From positions 62,001-126,000 of the forward strand of contig CAJTZL010000002.1 of assembly GCA_910583695.1 (NCBI GenBank): a DNA stretch of 64,000 nucleotides, read 5' to 3'. This document shows, one piece after another, positions 24,513 through 33,062 of the stretch. The DNA comes from an uncultured Oscillibacter sp. GTDB lineage: Bacteria > Bacillota > Clostridia > Oscillospirales > Oscillospiraceae. The translations under genes were made by a program, and so were the position numbers. The notes under the pieces are model-generated. The model saw only the letters and a program-made list of their open reading frames with translations, was not told the DNA's origin and made no database searches. Within the stretch, counting starts at the first letter, position 1, and each line of letters begins with the position of its first letter.

Positions 24513-27455
24513 TCAGTGGAAGACGCCGGTGACGGCGTTCCAGAAGTCCCGGAACATCTGCGTCACCCGGCCCCAGAAGGTGGACTCTTCCTTGACGGCG
24601 GCGGACGCCTCGTCCTCCTCCGCCTTCTCCGTCTTGATCTCCTGGGTGCGGATGAGAACCTGAATGCTGTCCGGGGACGGGTTCCGCTTATCCGTCAGGG
24701 ACACCGCCTCCGCCGTGGCGTCCATCAGCAGGATATTGTTCACATCTCCGGTGTACTCGTTCCAGGTATCTTCTATGATTTGGGTGACGGTATTCTTGGC
24801 CTCCTTCACCTGTTTGGTGGTGGCCAGGGCCTTGGCGGTCTGCCGCAGGGCAGCGGAGAGGCCCCGGAGGGACTGCTTCGTTCCCGCATCCAGGTCCCTT
24901 CCCGTGGACCGGGCCAGATTCTCCGCATCGCTAAGCAGGGTCTCCGTGTCCCGGATGGTGGTCACGGCGGAGGCGCTGAGGGTCCCGGCGCTGGTCAGGG
25001 CCTCCTGAAGTGTGGGCTCATAATCGTTCAGTACAATCCGCAGCGCGTCCACGTCCTCCAGAATCTCCCGCAGGGTTCCGGCGGACTGCCCCAGAGCCGC
25101 CGTCAGGTCCTCCGCGTCGTCCAGGTCCCGCAGCAGGTAGTTCAGCTCTCCGCAGAGGTTCGCCAGGTCGCCCGCCACGGCGGCGGTGGGGCGCTTGATC
25201 TGGTTGAGGGAGGCGTTGAGCTGGCTCTGGATTGCGTCGATCCGGGCGGTGGCGCTGTCCAGGCCGCTGGTGATGAGGTCCACCACCGCGCCGCCTACCG
25301 TGTCGTTTTCCGGGGGCTTTCCGGGGTTGGAGGGGGCGTCGGGACCGGAGGGCGCGCCGTCTCCCTCGCCGGGAGTCTCAGGTTTGCTGGAACCGCCGTC
25401 TCCACTGGAGCCGTTGTCTCCACTGGGACTATCGTTTCCGCTGGGACTGTCGTCTCCGCTGGAACCGTCGCTTCCGCCGGGACTGTCGTCTCCGCTGGAA
25501 CCGTCGCTTCCGCTGGAACCGTCGTCTTCTCCGGAAGCGCCGTCTTGATCAGAAGCTCCGCTGTCATCGCCATCCAGAGCTTCGTAGACCACCAGACGGG
25601 CCGACATCTGTCCCTTTTTCAGCGTCTCCGGAGCCTCGGCATCCTCCGGCACCGGAGGCCCCTGTTCCTCCTCCGGAGCGGGCTGCTCCGCTTCTTCCGA
25701 AACGGCGGGTTCTTCCGGCGCTCCGGTTTCCGGTGCCGCCGCCTCCGGGGACTGCGGCAGGTCCGGGGTCTCAGCGGGCTCGGAAGGCCGGTCCTGCTCC
25801 GGAGGCTCGGCCGGGGCTTGGGGCGGCTCCGGGACTGCGGGAACGACAACCTCCGGCACCGGGCGGTTCCGCAGCGCCGCCTTTCCGGAGACAGCGCCGC
25901 CGGCACTGTAAATCAGCCAGAGATCGTTCATCTGCTTGGCCGTGTCCGGGTCCTTGGTCACTTGTCCGCAGAAGTCCCGGAAGCCCATATTCGTCTGCTG
26001 CTTCACCTGATGGAGCGTCTCCATCTGCTTGGCCGCCTCCAGGGCCGTCTGCTGTTCCGGGGGCACCGGAAGTCCGGCTTTGTCCGCATCCAGCAGCTGC
26101 TTCATGCCCGCCGCCTTGACCTTGGCCTCCGCGCTTCCCACGCCCTGGGCCTCCAGCATCTTCTGGAGGAAGGTCTCCGTATCCTCCGCAGCATAGGCGC
26201 CATGTACGTTCTTCACCTTTTCCACCAGCCCCCGGCTGTTGGTGGCAACACTGCCGCCGCCCACGTGGACGCCGCCCAGGGCGCTCTCCAGGCGGAGGAG
26301 ATTCCCCTCCATATCCGCCGCCAGCCCGATGACGCTCCGCAGGTCACTGGTCCCCTGCTCCAGGCCGTACAGGGCCGTCTCCATCTCCGTCAGCTGGGCC
26401 TGCAGGGTCACGGTGGCGTCCACCATCTCGTTGAGGACGGCCTTAGAGTCCGTCACCGTCCGGCTCAGGAGCTGGACCCGCTGTTCCACCGGGGCCAGGA
26501 TATCCGCCAGATTGCTCAGGTCCTCCCGAAGGCGGTCCGTGCCATTGTACAGCGCGCCCTTGCCGCCGGAGAAGGTCCCCCGGGCCGCGTCCAGCTGGTC
26601 CAGGCCCTTGGCGGAGGCGTAAAGGCCGTTCTGAATGTCCGCCAAGGCGTCCAGCAGCTCATCCAGACTGCCGGAGAGGGCCCGGTAGTCCTCCTCCAGG
26701 TCGTCCTTCCGCTCGCTGAGCTTGGCGATCTCCTCCAGCTGGGCCAGGGTGGCGGGCATCATCATCACGGTCAGGCCGCCGAAGGAGAAATCGTTGGAGC
26801 CCACCCGGATGGTGAAGTGCTGTTCCTCCCCGGGGAGGCAGAGGAAGAGAACGGTCCGCAGGTTGCCCACCAGCTGGACCTGGGCCCCCTCCGCCTCCAG
26901 GGAGAGGATGTCGTCCTGGTTAAACAGGGCCGTGGCCGCCAGGGTGTAATTGTACCGGGCGTAGTCTCCGGCGTTCTCATTGGGCACAATGTCCAGAAGG
27001 ATTTCCACCACGCCCTGCTTCCCCGCCAGCTCCTCCGCCTTGGCGGGGACCCCGTTGAGGGTGTAGCGCAGGGAGATGGTCCAGGGCAGGTCCTCAAAGG
27101 GCTTTTTTGTCTTGCCCTCGAAATAGAAGTGGTCCGGCGCGCCGCCGGCAAATTGGAAGGAGGTGCTCCCCCCTTCCCCGCTCACCGGGACGGAGCTGTC
27201 CGTGAGGTTCACCACCTCGTCGTAGACGCCGTAGTCCGTCAGGCTGTCCCGGCCGTTCATGGCGTAGCTTTTCACCACGCTGCCCTCCAGAAGGTTTCCG
27301 TAGTAGTCCAACGTGGCGTAATACGCCTCGTCGTAGGTGGGGGTCACGCCGTCGCCGATGGCCTCCGCCGCAGCGGCGGGCAGAGTCAGCGTCACAGTCA
27401 AAACCGCTGCCAGAACCAGGGCGGACACGCGTTTGCTCATGGTTTGCCAAGTCAT
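24513..27455 (-). CDS. Large secreted coiled-coil protein, YhgE/Pip-like, partner of the MMPL exporter
   Basis: This 980-residue protein has a signal peptide (residues 8-30, VLAAVLTVTLTLPAAAAEA), a beta-rich domain (about 30-230), long heptad-like helices (about 240-450 and 740-900; e.g. LGQSAGTLREILEDVDALR) and a Pro/Glu then Ser/Asp/Gly-rich linker (about 545-735). No clear C-terminal membrane helix is seen, though the end (WGRVTQMFRDFWNAVTGVFH) is amphipathic. The design resembles YhgE/Pip and X-X-X-Leu-X-X-Gly repeat proteins found with MMPL genes. It may bridge the wall, or serve as the exporter's outer partner; this is inferred. Confidence 0.8.
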   Translation of the reverse strand: MTWQTMSKRVSALVLAAVLTVTLTLPAAAAEAIGDGVTPTYDEAYYATLDYYGNLLEGSVVKSYAMNGRDSLTDYGVYDEVVNLTDSSVPVSGEGGSTSFQFAGGAPDHFYFEGKTKKPFEDLPWTISLRYTLNGVPAKAEELAGKQGVVEILLDIVPNENAGDYARYNYTLAATALFNQDDILSLEAEGAQVQLVGNLRTVLFLCLPGEEQHFTIRVGSNDFSFGGLTVMMMPATLAQLEEIAKLSERKDDLEEDYRALSGSLDELLDALADIQNGLYASAKGLDQLDAARGTFSGGKGALYNGTDRLREDLSNLADILAPVEQRVQLLSRTVTDSKAVLNEMVDATVTLQAQLTEMETALYGLEQGTSDLRSVIGLAADMEGNLLRLESALGGVHVGGGSVATNSRGLVEKVKNVHGAYAAEDTETFLQKMLEAQGVGSAEAKVKAAGMKQLLDADKAGLPVPPEQQTALEAAKQMETLHQVKQQTNMGFRDFCGQVTKDPDTAKQMNDLWLIYSAGGAVSGKAALRNRPVPEVVVPAVPEPPQAPAEPPEQDRPSEPAETPDLPQSPEAAAPETGAPEEPAVSEEAEQPAPEEEQGPPVPEDAEAPETLKKGQMSARLVVYEALDGDDSGASDQDGASGEDDGSSGSDGSSGDDSPGGSDGSSGDDSPSGNDSPSGDNGSSGDGGSSKPETPGEGDGAPSGPDAPSNPGKPPENDTVGGAVVDLITSGLDSATARIDAIQSQLNASLNQIKRPTAAVAGDLANLCGELNYLLRDLDDAEDLTAALGQSAGTLREILEDVDALRIVLNDYEPTLQEALTSAGTLSASAVTTIRDTETLLSDAENLARSTGRDLDAGTKQSLRGLSAALRQTAKALATTKQVKEAKNTVTQIIEDTWNEYTGDVNNILLMDATAEAVSLTDKRNPSPDSIQVLIRTQEIKTEKAEEDEASAAVKEESTFWGRVTQMFRDFWNAVTGVFH
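25385..25560. repeat. Tandem coding repeat in the Ser/Asp/Gly-rich linker
   Basis: Degenerate 18- and 36-bp units built on CCGTCGCTTCCGCTGGAA / CTGTCGTCTCCGCTGGAA encode SSGDDSPSG- and GSSGSDGSSG-type repeats on the minus strand. A site prone to slippage and length variation. Confidence 0.8.
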
Positions 27456-27471
27456 AGTGATTCCTCCAAAT

Positions 27472-27525
27472 AATCAACTTGTGTCAAATAAAATATTTTT
27501 GTTGACTTATTGACTTGAGTCGATT
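27472..27525. promoter_or_regulatory. Inverted TetR-type operator between divergent MMPL and tetR genes
   Basis: AATCAACTTGTGTCAA (27472-27487) and TTGACTTGAGTCGATT (27510-27525) form an inverted pair matching at 12 of 16 positions; the second contains GACT-N2-AGTC. The right half overlaps the spacer and -10 of both promoters. Confidence 0.6.
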
Positions 27526-27530
27526 ATAGT
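27502..27530 (+). promoter_or_regulatory. Promoter of the tetR pair
   Basis: TTGACT (27502-27507), 17-bp spacer, TATAGT (27525-27530). The -10 overlaps the -10 of the divergent MMPL operon promoter. Confidence 0.78.
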
Positions 27531-27551
27531 AAAGACAGGAAATTTGGTCAA
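27523..27551 (-). promoter_or_regulatory. Promoter of the MMPL operon
   Basis: Minus-strand TTGACC (27546-27551), 17-bp spacer, TATAAT (27523-27528). It overlaps the tetR promoter by 8 bp, so polymerase cannot fill both at once. Confidence 0.78.
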
Positions 27552-27597
27552 TAGACAAAAGCGGGCAAATGCCTAACCTGTCCAAAGGAGGACGCTT

Positions 27598-28200
27598 ATG
27601 CTGAAAAACCCCGAAGACCGCCGGGCCCGGCGGTCCCGCAAGCTGCTGAAGGAAAGTCTTTTGGAGCTGATGAAGCGGAAGAGCTTCTCCGACATCTCCG
27701 TTCGGGACGTGACCGACGCGGCGGATATGAACCGGGCCACCTTTTATCTCCATTACTCCGGCACTTTGGAGCTGCTGCACAGTGTGGAGGAGGACCTGCT
27801 GGAGGAACTCCAGGAGCTGGTGGACGCCCATATGCAGGAGACCGTGGCGGTGGGCAGCGTGGCTCCCGTATTTGAGCCGGTGCTGGACTTCACCATAGAG
27901 AACCGGGAAATCTGCACGGTCCTCTTCGCCAGCAGCGAGGCCAGCGGCTTCTTCCAGTCCATCCAGCGGCTGGTTCACCGGAACGGCGCGCTGCTGGTCA
28001 AAACCTGGTTCCACCCGGAGGACCCGAGGCTGACGGGCTACCTTCTGAACTTCCTGGCCTGGGGTTTCATCGGCCTTCTGGCGGAGTGGTTTGAAAAGGA
28101 CATGGCCCTGCCCAAGTCGGAGCTTCTCTCCGCCGCCCAGCGCATGGCGGATGCCGCCGCCACCGGGCTCTTCTCCCGGGAGGAAAGGAGGTCCTCATGA
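27598..28200 (+). CDS. TetR/AcrR family transcriptional regulator (first of pair)
   Basis: The 200-residue protein has a TetR helix-turn-helix at about 10-60 (SLLELMKRKSFSDISVRDVTDAADMNRATFYLHYSG) shown here in part: key part ISVRDVTDAADMNRATFY. The helical C-terminal half (about 70-195) is of the type often paired with MMPL exporters. It overlaps the next tetR gene (ATGA) and is divergent from the MMPL operon. Repression of both directions through the shared promoter region is inferred. Confidence 0.88.
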   Translation: MLKNPEDRRARRSRKLLKESLLELMKRKSFSDISVRDVTDAADMNRATFYLHYSGTLELLHSVEEDLLEELQELVDAHMQETVAVGSVAPVFEPVLDFTIENREICTVLFASSEASGFFQSIQRLVHRNGALLVKTWFHPEDPRLTGYLLNFLAWGFIGLLAEWFEKDMALPKSELLSAAQRMADAAATGLFSREERRSS

Positions 28201-28763
28201 TGTCCGCCCCTGCCAAGGAGGCCCTCAAGGCCGCCTTTCTCCACCTGCTGGAGGAACATCCCCTTCGGGAGATCACTGTAAAGGACATCGTCCAGTCCTG
28301 CGGGGTCAACCGGAATACTTTTTACTATCACTTCAAGGACATCCCCGCCCTGCTGGAGGAGCTGGTCACAGATCAGGCGGAACGCATCATTGCCGCCCAG
28401 GGCCCGGCCCTGTCCCTGGCGGACTGCCTGGAGACCGCCGCCGGCTTTGCCCTGGAGCACCGGCAGGCGGTACTCCATATCAACCAGTCCGCTCACCGGG
28501 ACCTGTTTGAGCGGAGCCTGATGGACGTGTGCCGCCGGGTGGTGGAGGACTACGCCGCTGCGGCCGCCACCGGCGTTCCCATTTCCCGGGAGGACCGGGC
28601 CATCATCGTCCGGTTCTATCAGTGCGAGTGCTTCGGGCAGATCATGGCCTGGCTCAACGACGGGATGCGCTATGACCTGGGAAAGCAGTTTCGCCGCCTC
28701 TGCCGGCTGGGGGAGGGCATGACGGAGCGGATGCTGAGACGGGCCATGGAGCCGAATATTTAG
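28197..28763 (+). CDS. TetR/AcrR family transcriptional regulator (second of pair)
   Basis: This 188-residue regulator has the helix-turn-helix ITVKDIVQSCGVNRNTFYYH (about 26-45), a DhaS-like pattern. It is translationally coupled to the first TetR gene (start inside the previous stop). The two share only the fold, so they may form heterodimers or read different signals. A terminator follows directly. Confidence 0.88.
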   Translation: MMSAPAKEALKAAFLHLLEEHPLREITVKDIVQSCGVNRNTFYYHFKDIPALLEELVTDQAERIIAAQGPALSLADCLETAAGFALEHRQAVLHINQSAHRDLFERSLMDVCRRVVEDYAAAAATGVPISREDRAIIVRFYQCECFGQIMAWLNDGMRYDLGKQFRRLCRLGEGMTERMLRRAMEPNI

Positions 28764-28798
28764 AAGAAGAGAGGGGACGTTCCGTCCTCTCTCTTCTT
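28763..28798. terminator. Terminator after the tetR pair
   Basis: Stem AAGAAGAGAGGGGACG / GTCCTCTCTCTTCTT around TTCC. It may act in both directions, as the small gene at 28810 converges on it. Confidence 0.85.
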
Positions 28799-28809
28799 CA
28801 CATCGGCCG

Positions 28810-28992
28810 CTACTTCTTTTCTTTCTTCTCAGGCAGGAACACCATAACGGCTCCAATCATACCAAGCCCTGCAAAAATGTGCTGCCATCTGACAGACAAA
28901 TCAAATACATATCTCCACCCATCCCCCAAAGCACCGAGCATCAGCGTAATGCTGAGCAGAATCAGGGCGATTCCTCTCAATTGATTTTTCAC
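28810..28992 (-). CDS. Small two-helix membrane protein
   Basis: The 60-residue protein starts with GTG after a strong AGGAGGG site. It has two hydrophobic segments (about 8-23 and 36-53, HIFAGLGMIGAVMVFLP) and a basic tail (EKKEKK). Codon use and the ribosome site argue that it is real. No family is recognised; it lies 30 bp after polC on the minus strand... that is, upstream of it lies the polC stop, so it may be the last gene of that long operon. Confidence 0.65.
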   Translation of the reverse strand: MKNQLRGIALILLSITLMLGALGDGWRYVFDLSVRWQHIFAGLGMIGAVMVFLPEKKEKK

Positions 28993-29021
28993 TTGTCCCT
29001 CCTATTCCGGTCTTGGCGGAA

Positions 29022-32000
29022 TCAAAACAACGTGATCTGGCTGGTCTCCGCCATGCCCGCGAAGGCCCCCAGAGCTTTCAGCTGCTCAATATGGGTCTTG
29101 GACAGCTTGTTGCAGCACAGAGCGAACTCCTCAATGGAGATGAACTCCTTCCCCTGCCGCTTTTCCACCGTGTCCAGGGCCGCCGCCTCACCCAGGCCGT
29201 GGACCGTGGTGAAGGGCGGCAGAAGTCCATTTTCCGTCACCACGAACTTGGTGGCGCCGGAGCGGTAAATGTCGATGGTTTCAAAGTGGAAGCCCCGGAG
29301 GTAGAACTCATAACAGACCTCCAGCGTGGTCAGCAGGTTCTGCTCCACGGCCGTGGCGTCCTTGTTGTTCTCGATCTCCCGGATTTTCTTTTTCACCGCC
29401 TCTTTTCCGGCACAGCAGAACTCCGCGTCAAAGGCCTTGGCCCGGACGGAGAAAAAGGTGGCATAGAAGGCCAGGGGCTCATGGACCTTGTACCAGGCGA
29501 TGCGGAAGGCCATCATGACATAGGCCACGGCGTGGGCCTTGGGAAAGAGATAGCCGATTTTCGCCAGGGAATCAATGTACCATTCCGGCACGTCGTGCTC
29601 CCGCATGGCCTCCTCCCAGCCGGGCTCAAAGCCTCCCTTTTTCACCTTCCCCTTTCGGACGGACTCCATGATCTTAAAGCTCATCTTGGGGTCCAGGCCT
29701 TTGGAAATCAAGTAGAGCATAATGTCGTCCCGGCAGCCCACGGTCTCCAAGACCGTTGCCGTCTTGCTGACGATCAGCTCCCGGGCGTTGCCCAGCCACA
29801 CGTCGGTGCCGTGGGAGAAGCCGGAGAGGCGCACCAGGGTGTTGAAGTCCTTGGGCTGGGTGTCTATGAGCATCTGCCGGGTGAAGCGGGTGTTGAACTC
29901 CGGAATGGCCACCGCCCCGGTGGGGCCCAGAATCTCGTCGTTCTCATAGCCCAGCACCTTGCTGGAGACGAAGATGGACATGGTGTCCGGGTCGTCCAGG
30001 GGGATTTTCTGCGGGTCCACTCCGGTGAGGTCCTGCATCATGCGGACCATGGTGGGATCATCGTGGCCCAGCATGTCCAGCTTCAGGAGATTGTCCTCCA
30101 TAGAGTGGTATTCAAAATGGGTGGTGATGGTGTCGGAGTCGTCGGCGTCCGCCGGGTGCTGGACGGGGCAGAAATCCTCCATGCTCTTGTCCGCCGGAAC
30201 CACCACCAGTCCCCCGGGGTGCTGCCCGGTGGTCCGCCGGACCCCCACGCAGCCCAGGGTCAACCGGTTTTCCTCCGCCCGGCCCACGGTCATCTGGTTT
30301 TCCTCCAGGTACTTTTTCACAAAGCCGTAGGCGGTCTTCTCCGCCAGGGTCCCGATGGTTCCCGCCCGGAACACCTGGGTCTCACCGAACATCTCAATGG
30401 CGTGGCGGTGGGCCCGGGCCTGATACTCGCCGGAGAAGTTCAGGTCGATATCCGGCACCTTGCCGCCGCCAAAGCCCAGGAAGGTCTCGAAGGGAATGTC
30501 AAAGCCGTCCTTCTCATATTTCGTCCCGCAAACCGGGCACACCTTGTCCGGCATATCCGCACCGCAGCCGTAGGATCCGTCCTGGATAAATTCGCTGTTC
30601 TTGCACTTCGGGCAGCGGTAGTGGGGCGGCAGGGAATTGACCTCCGTGATGCCGGACATGTAAGCCGCCAGGGAGGAGCCCACGGAGCCCCGGGAGCCCA
30701 CCAGATAGCCGTTTTCCAGGGAGCGCTGTACCAGCTTCTGGGCGGACATGTACACCACGTCGTATTTCCCCAAAATGCCGCCCAGCTCCACATTCAGCCG
30801 GTCCACGATGAGCTGGGGCGGGTCCTCGCCGTAGAGGCGGTGGACTTTTTCCCAGACCAGCCGGTTCAGGTCCTCCTCGGAGTTCTCCAGCTTCGGCGGG
30901 AACAGCTCCCTGGGCAGCAGCTCGAACCGCTCGATCTGGTCCGCCACCAGGCGGGTATTGGTCACTACCACCTCATAGGCTTTTTTCTCTCCCAGGTAGG
31001 AGAACTCCTTCAGCATCTCATCGGTGGTTTTGAAATAGATGGGCAGGGCCTCGTTGGCGTCGGGGAACTTCTTCGAGGCCAGGAGGATGTGCCGGAACAC
31101 CTCGTCCTCCGGCTCCCGGAAATGCACGTCGCCGGTGGCGCAGACAGGTTTCCCCAGCTCCTCCCCCAGGCGGACGATGACCCGGTTGAACTCCCGCAGG
31201 TCCTCCTCGTTCCTGGCGTCGCCGTTGCGGAGCATGAACGCATTGTTGCACAGGGGCTGGATTTCCAGGTAGTCGTAGAAGGAGGCGATGCGTTTCAGCT
31301 CCTCCCAGTCCTTGTGGTCCTTTACCGCCTGGAACAGCTCTCCCGCCTCGCATGCCGCGCCCACGATGATTCCCTCCCGGTGCTCCTTCAGCAGGCTCTT
31401 GGGAATGGTGGGCACCCGCTTGAAGTATTTCAGGTTGGAGGCGGAAATCATCTGGTAGAGGTTTTTCAGCCCCGTCTTGTTCCGGGCCAGGAGAATGATG
31501 TGCTTGGGGAAGCGGTTGGACTTGTTCCCCAGGGGCCGCAGCTTCTCCATCTCGCCGTTGACAGCCTGGAGGGTATGGATGCCCTTTTCATGGAGCATCT
31601 TCCAGAAGGGAATCAGCATATAGCCCACGGTAGCCGCGTCGTCGCTGGCCCGGTGGTGGTTGAAGGCGGGCAGGTCCAGATGCTCCGCCACAATGTCCAG
31701 CTTGTACTTCCCCAGTCCCGGCAGCAGGTTCTGGGCCAGAATCAGAGAGTCGATATAGGTGGGTCGGAAGTCCAGCCCCGCCTCGGCGCAGCCCTTGCGG
31801 ATGAAGCCGATGTCAAACTCCGCGTTGTGGGCCGCCAGGGGCCGCCCGTCTACAAATTTCAGGAAGTCCGCCAGGGCCTCCGCCGGCTTGGGGGCGTCCT
31901 TGAGCATCTCATCGGTGATGCCGGTGAGGCCGATGATCTCCGGCGTCAGCCGCTTCCCGGGATTTACAAAGGTCTGGAACCGCTCGGCAATCTCCCCGTC

Positions 32001-33026
32001 CCGCAGCACCACCGCGCCGATCTCCGTGATGGCCTCCCGGTCCACCCGCAGGCCGGTGGTCTCGATGTCAAAGCAGACGATTTCCCCGTCCAGGGGGATG
32101 TCCTGAGAGCCGTGGACGGCAATCCGGTCGTCCACATTGTTGATGAAGTAGCCCTCTACGCCGTAGAGAATCTTGATCTTGTCCCCGGCGGCGTGCCAGG
32201 CCTCCGGGAAGGACTGGGCCACGCCGTGGTCCGTGATGGCAATTGCGGGGTGTCCCCAGCGGATGGCCTCCTGGATAACCTCCTTGGTGTCGGTGAGGGC
32301 GTCCATGTTGCTCATCCGGGTGTGAAGGTGGAGCTCCACCCGCTTCACCGGAGCGGCGTCCATTCGTTCCTCGTGGTCCGTCACGTTGATGTGCTGGGGA
32401 TTCAGCTGGATGTCCTTTCCGTCCCAGGTGGGCTCCATCTTCCCCTGGACCACCAGCCACATGCCGGGTTTCACCGCCCCCTCCAGGGCCTGGGCCTCCC
32501 TTGCCCCGAGATTCTTCTGGACGGTGACGGAGCCGGTGCCGTCGGTCATGTCGAAGCTCAGCCGCCACATGCCCGGCCGCCGGGTCTCCCGGCATTCAAA
32601 GGCAAAGACCTTGCCGGAGACCGTGGCCGTGCCCATTTTCACATTCAGCGCCGACATGGGGCCGGGCCGGGCCTTGACGGGATTGCCCATGAGAATTTTT
32701 CCCGGCTTCTTTTTGGGAGCCGCCTTGGAACCGCCGCCCTTGGCCCCGCCCCCCTGGGGGGCGGAAGCGGGCGCAGGAGGCGGCGGAGCCATACATGTAA
32801 TGTTCAGCGCCACTTTTTGAAAGCCGTAGACCGCCCGCAGCGTCTCCTCCAGGCTTTGCACGCCACCCTGGTCCAGGGGGCTTTTCACCATCATATCCAA
32901 TTCCATGGACCGCTCTCCCTGGTCAATGCGGCCATGGGCCAGCTCCGCCCCGGCCAGCCGGAGACGGAGCTCAGGAGACGCCGACAGCTCGGCAAAAAAT
33001 TCAAAAAACGGGATGTTTCTCGACAT
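29022..33026 (-). CDS. polC: DNA polymerase III alpha subunit, PolC type
   Basis: The 1334-residue replicative polymerase of low-GC Gram-positives is seen in order: short N-terminal domain, Ala/Pro/Lys-rich linker (about 80-110), OB fold (about 115-220), PHP domain (HLHTRMSNMDALTD, from about 233) split by a DnaQ-like exonuclease (CFDIETTGL, about 318-480), a zinc finger (CPKCKN and CPVCGTKY) and the catalytic PDIDLNFSGEYQ. It lacks about 100 residues compared with B. subtilis PolC, mainly N-terminal. It ends the pyrH-to-polC gene run. Confidence 0.97.
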   Translation of the reverse strand: MSRNIPFFEFFAELSASPELRLRLAGAELAHGRIDQGERSMELDMMVKSPLDQGGVQSLEETLRAVYGFQKVALNITCMAPPPPAPASAPQGGGAKGGGSKAAPKKKPGKILMGNPVKARPGPMSALNVKMGTATVSGKVFAFECRETRRPGMWRLSFDMTDGTGSVTVQKNLGAREAQALEGAVKPGMWLVVQGKMEPTWDGKDIQLNPQHINVTDHEERMDAAPVKRVELHLHTRMSNMDALTDTKEVIQEAIRWGHPAIAITDHGVAQSFPEAWHAAGDKIKILYGVEGYFINNVDDRIAVHGSQDIPLDGEIVCFDIETTGLRVDREAITEIGAVVLRDGEIAERFQTFVNPGKRLTPEIIGLTGITDEMLKDAPKPAEALADFLKFVDGRPLAAHNAEFDIGFIRKGCAEAGLDFRPTYIDSLILAQNLLPGLGKYKLDIVAEHLDLPAFNHHRASDDAATVGYMLIPFWKMLHEKGIHTLQAVNGEMEKLRPLGNKSNRFPKHIILLARNKTGLKNLYQMISASNLKYFKRVPTIPKSLLKEHREGIIVGAACEAGELFQAVKDHKDWEELKRIASFYDYLEIQPLCNNAFMLRNGDARNEEDLREFNRVIVRLGEELGKPVCATGDVHFREPEDEVFRHILLASKKFPDANEALPIYFKTTDEMLKEFSYLGEKKAYEVVVTNTRLVADQIERFELLPRELFPPKLENSEEDLNRLVWEKVHRLYGEDPPQLIVDRLNVELGGILGKYDVVYMSAQKLVQRSLENGYLVGSRGSVGSSLAAYMSGITEVNSLPPHYRCPKCKNSEFIQDGSYGCGADMPDKVCPVCGTKYEKDGFDIPFETFLGFGGGKVPDIDLNFSGEYQARAHRHAIEMFGETQVFRAGTIGTLAEKTAYGFVKKYLEENQMTVGRAEENRLTLGCVGVRRTTGQHPGGLVVVPADKSMEDFCPVQHPADADDSDTITTHFEYHSMEDNLLKLDMLGHDDPTMVRMMQDLTGVDPQKIPLDDPDTMSIFVSSKVLGYENDEILGPTGAVAIPEFNTRFTRQMLIDTQPKDFNTLVRLSGFSHGTDVWLGNARELIVSKTATVLETVGCRDDIMLYLISKGLDPKMSFKIMESVRKGKVKKGGFEPGWEEAMREHDVPEWYIDSLAKIGYLFPKAHAVAYVMMAFRIAWYKVHEPLAFYATFFSVRAKAFDAEFCCAGKEAVKKKIREIENNKDATAVEQNLLTTLEVCYEFYLRGFHFETIDIYRSGATKFVVTENGLLPPFTTVHGLGEAAALDTVEKRQGKEFISIEEFALCCNKLSKTHIEQLKALGAFAGMAETSQITLF

Positions 33027-33062
33027 GCTGCCCTCTCTTTTACCAGTTGATTGGAATGCCGC

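Noticed and set aside
25385..25560. Regular repeats that could suggest a CRISPR array
   Set aside because: Units are adjacent with no spacers and keep the reading frame, coding Ser/Asp/Gly repeats.
24099..27473. A 1124-codon open frame opposite the MMPL partner gene
   Set aside because: Antisense shadow; product rich in Gly/His/Arg with no signal or domain, and no ribosome site at the start.
29013..33050. A 1345-codon open frame on the plus strand opposite polC
   Set aside because: It is a shadow in GC-rich DNA: low-complexity His/Gly/Gln/Val-rich product with no domain, fully antisense to a well-conserved polymerase.
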